Assembly (NCBI GenBank): GCA_030433195.1
Contig: JAUIME010000242.1
Location: 1-7,415, forward strand
Reading direction: 5' to 3'
From: a bacterium
Lineage (GTDB): Bacteria; Planctomycetota; JACOTG01; JAUIME01
DNA: 7,415 nucleotides
The translations under genes were made by a program, and so were the position numbers. The notes below the pieces were generated by a model, which was not told the DNA's origin, did no database searches, and saw only the letters and a program-made list of their open reading frames with translations. Shown one piece after another: positions 6,202 to 7,415 of the stretch. The stretch's first letter is position 1. Each line of letters starts with the position of its first letter.

Positions 6202-6207
6202 CGTTCC

Positions 6208-7254
6208 ATGAAGAAGGCTCTCAGCCTTGTCATGCTCGCTGTCATGGTGTTGGCGGCCTCGCACGTCGCGATGGCTCAGCCGGCCCACCTGCAGCCGGGC
6301 AGTGTTCTCGTGTTCCCGCTGTACGATTCGTCGCCCGGTGCTGGAACCGTCGTTTGCGTCACGAACCTCAACGACAGCACGATCTACTGCGATGAGACCG
6401 ACTATCGCGAAGGCGACATCTTCGTCCACTATCAGTACATCGATGGTGAGACGTGGAACGAGTTCGACCGTTACGAGTACCTGACGCCGGGCGACACGCT
6501 CTGCGTCCTCGCCGACCTCCACAACCCGGAGCAGGACAAGGGTTTCTTGGTCGTCAGCGCCGTGGATCCGTCCGACCTCGATCGTCTCGTCGACTTCGAT
6601 TACCTGATCGGCTCGACGATCGTCGTGCAGTCGGGTCTCAACTTCCTGTGGTCGTACACGCCGTACTCGTTCCGTGGTATCGGCGATTCGGCCGATGCGT
6701 GTGATCTCGACAGCCCGGATGCCGACAACGGTGACGATGACGGTGCGATCGACTGGGACGGCAACGAGTACGACGTCTTCCCGCGTGAGCTCTTCATCGA
6801 CTCGTTCTTCCAGGAAACTGCCGCCTTCACGAACCAGCTGACGCTCATGACGACGGCTGGCCGCGACTACGAAGCGGAAATCCGCTACCTCTTCTGGAAC
6901 AACATCGAAGAGAAGTTCTCGCGTAGTGATCGAATCACTTGCTGGTGGCAAGGTGCGCTTAGCGAAATTTCCGCTATCGTCGCCAACCTGGGCGGAGACG
7001 ACAACGAGTTGGGTCAGGGTGTGATCGAAACGGGTTGGGCGTCCATCACGGGCGACCGCATCATCGACGGTGCGGGGAACCCCGTCCTCATGGACGACGA
7101 CTCGACGCAGGCGATCGCGCCGCTGCTCGGTGTCTTCGCGCAGTTCATCACCGCGTCGGACTTCGCCGCCGGTCACGCGCTCCACTATCGTGGAACCGTC
7201 GACGGCATCGAGTTCCTCGGTGGCGACCTCGATCCGCAGACGTCGCTCCCCTAA
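6208..7254 (+). CDS. Secreted acidic Asp-rich protein, function unknown
   Basis: The 348-residue product begins with a classical Sec signal peptide: Lys2-Lys3, hydrophobic core ALSLVMLAVMVLAA, and AMA before Gln24, so cleavage after Ala23 is likely. The mature part starts PAHLQPGSVLVFPLYDSSPG and GAGTVVCVTNLN, a beta-rich pattern I cannot assign to a named domain. It is strongly acidic, with a dense Asp cluster at 165-189 (DLDSPDADNGDDDG...DWDGNEYD) resembling calcium-binding loops, and another at 264-267 and 296-298. There are five cysteines (50, 61, 99, 165, 245), so at most two disulfides and one free thiol. No transmembrane anchor or sorting motif appears at the C-terminus (LDPQTSLP). GGT and CGT codons are freer here than in the minus-strand genes, and the ribosome site and terminator are strong, all hinting at high expression. 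It is a single-gene unit, divergent from the molybdenum genes with no functional link visible. Confidence 0.9.
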   Translation: MKKALSLVMLAVMVLAASHVAMAQPAHLQPGSVLVFPLYDSSPGAGTVVCVTNLNDSTIYCDETDYREGDIFVHYQYIDGETWNEFDRYEYLTPGDTLCVLADLHNPEQDKGFLVVSAVDPSDLDRLVDFDYLIGSTIVVQSGLNFLWSYTPYSFRGIGDSADACDLDSPDADNGDDDGAIDWDGNEYDVFPRELFIDSFFQETAAFTNQLTLMTTAGRDYEAEIRYLFWNNIEEKFSRSDRITCWWQGALSEISAIVANLGGDDNELGQGVIETGWASITGDRIIDGAGNPVLMDDDSTQAIAPLLGVFAQFITASDFAAGHALHYRGTVDGIEFLGGDLDPQTSLP

Positions 7255-7276
7255 CGTTTCACACTGTTGGGAAGCG

Positions 7277-7294
7277 GTCTCGAACGATCGAGAC
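7277..7294 (+). repeat. 3'-UTR hairpin upstream of the terminator
   Basis: GTCTCGA-ACGA-TCGAGAC is a perfect 7-bp stem with a 4-nt loop, starting 22 nt after the stop codon of the secreted-protein gene. It has no T-run, so it is more likely an mRNA-stabilising or processing structure than a terminator. Confidence 0.5.
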
Positions 7295-7314
7295 TATGTG
7301 TAGTATCCATTCGG

Positions 7315-7352
7315 GCCGAGCCCGGCGATTCGTCGCCGGGCTCGGCTTTTAT
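7315..7352 (+). terminator. Strong Rho-independent terminator
   Basis: A perfect 14-bp stem (7315-7328 with 7333-7346) closes on a TTCG tetraloop in a C(G/A)-rich context and runs straight into TTTTAT. This ends the secreted-protein transcript. The stem is unusually long and stable. On the minus strand there is no comparable T-run. Confidence 0.92.
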
Positions 7353-7415
7353 CGCTCTGGGGGTGTGTCGCGGCGGCGGGCCCGGCGGCGAAGTGCTCAT
7401 GTCGCTCGGTGGGGT
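7353..7415. other. No feature recognised at right edge
   Basis: The last 63 bases are GC-rich (CGGCGGCGGGCCCGG) with no supportable coding start, RNA or repeat. A minus-strand ATG at 7401 has no convincing ribosome site and runs into the terminator. Confidence 0.6.

Larger units (their letters stand above)
5760..6207. other. Divergent intergenic region, no gene recognised
   Basis: About 450 bp lie between the leftward methyltransferase and the rightward secreted-protein gene. The parts around 5870-6000 and 6110-6195 are noticeably richer in A+T than the flanking genes. The region holds a candidate promoter for each direction, several short inverted repeats (5883-5903, 5920-5935, 5976-5990, 6114-6127) and a leader hairpin (6150-6166). 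Open frames crossing it, including one of 110 codons on the minus strand at 5798-6130, have no ribosome site or recognisable protein features. I found no palindrome of the ModE type (TATATA arms) and no recognisable molybdenum-cofactor riboswitch. Confidence 0.7.

Noticed and set aside
5740..6207. N-terminal extension of the secreted protein by 156 residues
   Set aside because: The signal peptide at ATG 6208 with AGGAGG 6 nt upstream fixes the start. The extension crosses promoters and has no protein character.
5760..6207. ModE operator or molybdenum-cofactor riboswitch upstream of the operon
   Set aside because: No TATATA-arm palindrome is present, and I could not see the multi-helix riboswitch pattern. 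The predicted leader is also only about 20 nt.

Overview
The window is GC-rich DNA (about two thirds G+C by eye) with tightly packed genes, Shine-Dalgarno-type start sites and lipoprotein-type export signals. It therefore looks like a bacterial chromosome with a Gram-negative-type envelope. The lineage cannot be fixed from sequence alone. The secreted protein at the right end recalls uncharacterised proteins of GC-rich, poorly cultured phyla such as Planctomycetota, but that is a weak impression from memory.

Left and centre (1-5759, all minus strand): seven genes run leftward in transcription order. They are a SAM-dependent methyltransferase (5759-4926), two paralogous amino-acid-kinase-fold proteins that match the molybdenum/tungsten storage protein subunits MosB (4887-4057) and MosA (3977-3141), the molybdate ABC importer ModA (3085-2171), ModB (2178-1501) and ModC (1504-341), and a probable lipoprotein that runs off the left edge (265-1). 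The gaps are 38, 79, 55, -8, -4 and 75 nt. No terminator is evident between the genes, so they could form one operon. A candidate promoter lies just upstream of the methyltransferase.

Functional logic: ModA would capture molybdate or tungstate outside the cytoplasmic membrane, and ModB with ModC would import it using ATP. MosA/MosB would then pack it in an ATP-dependent way as polyoxometalate inside a cytosolic protein cage. Uptake and storage of one scarce metal are thus in the same transcription unit. What the methyltransferase and the terminal lipoprotein add is unknown.

Centre-right (5760-6207): a divergent intergenic region of about 450 bp with several short dyads, a candidate promoter on each strand and a 5'-leader hairpin.

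Right (6208-7254, plus strand): a single gene for a secreted, acidic, Asp-rich 348-residue protein of unknown function. It is followed by a small hairpin and a very strong intrinsic terminator with a 14-bp stem and TTCG loop. Nothing is recognised in the last ~60 bases.
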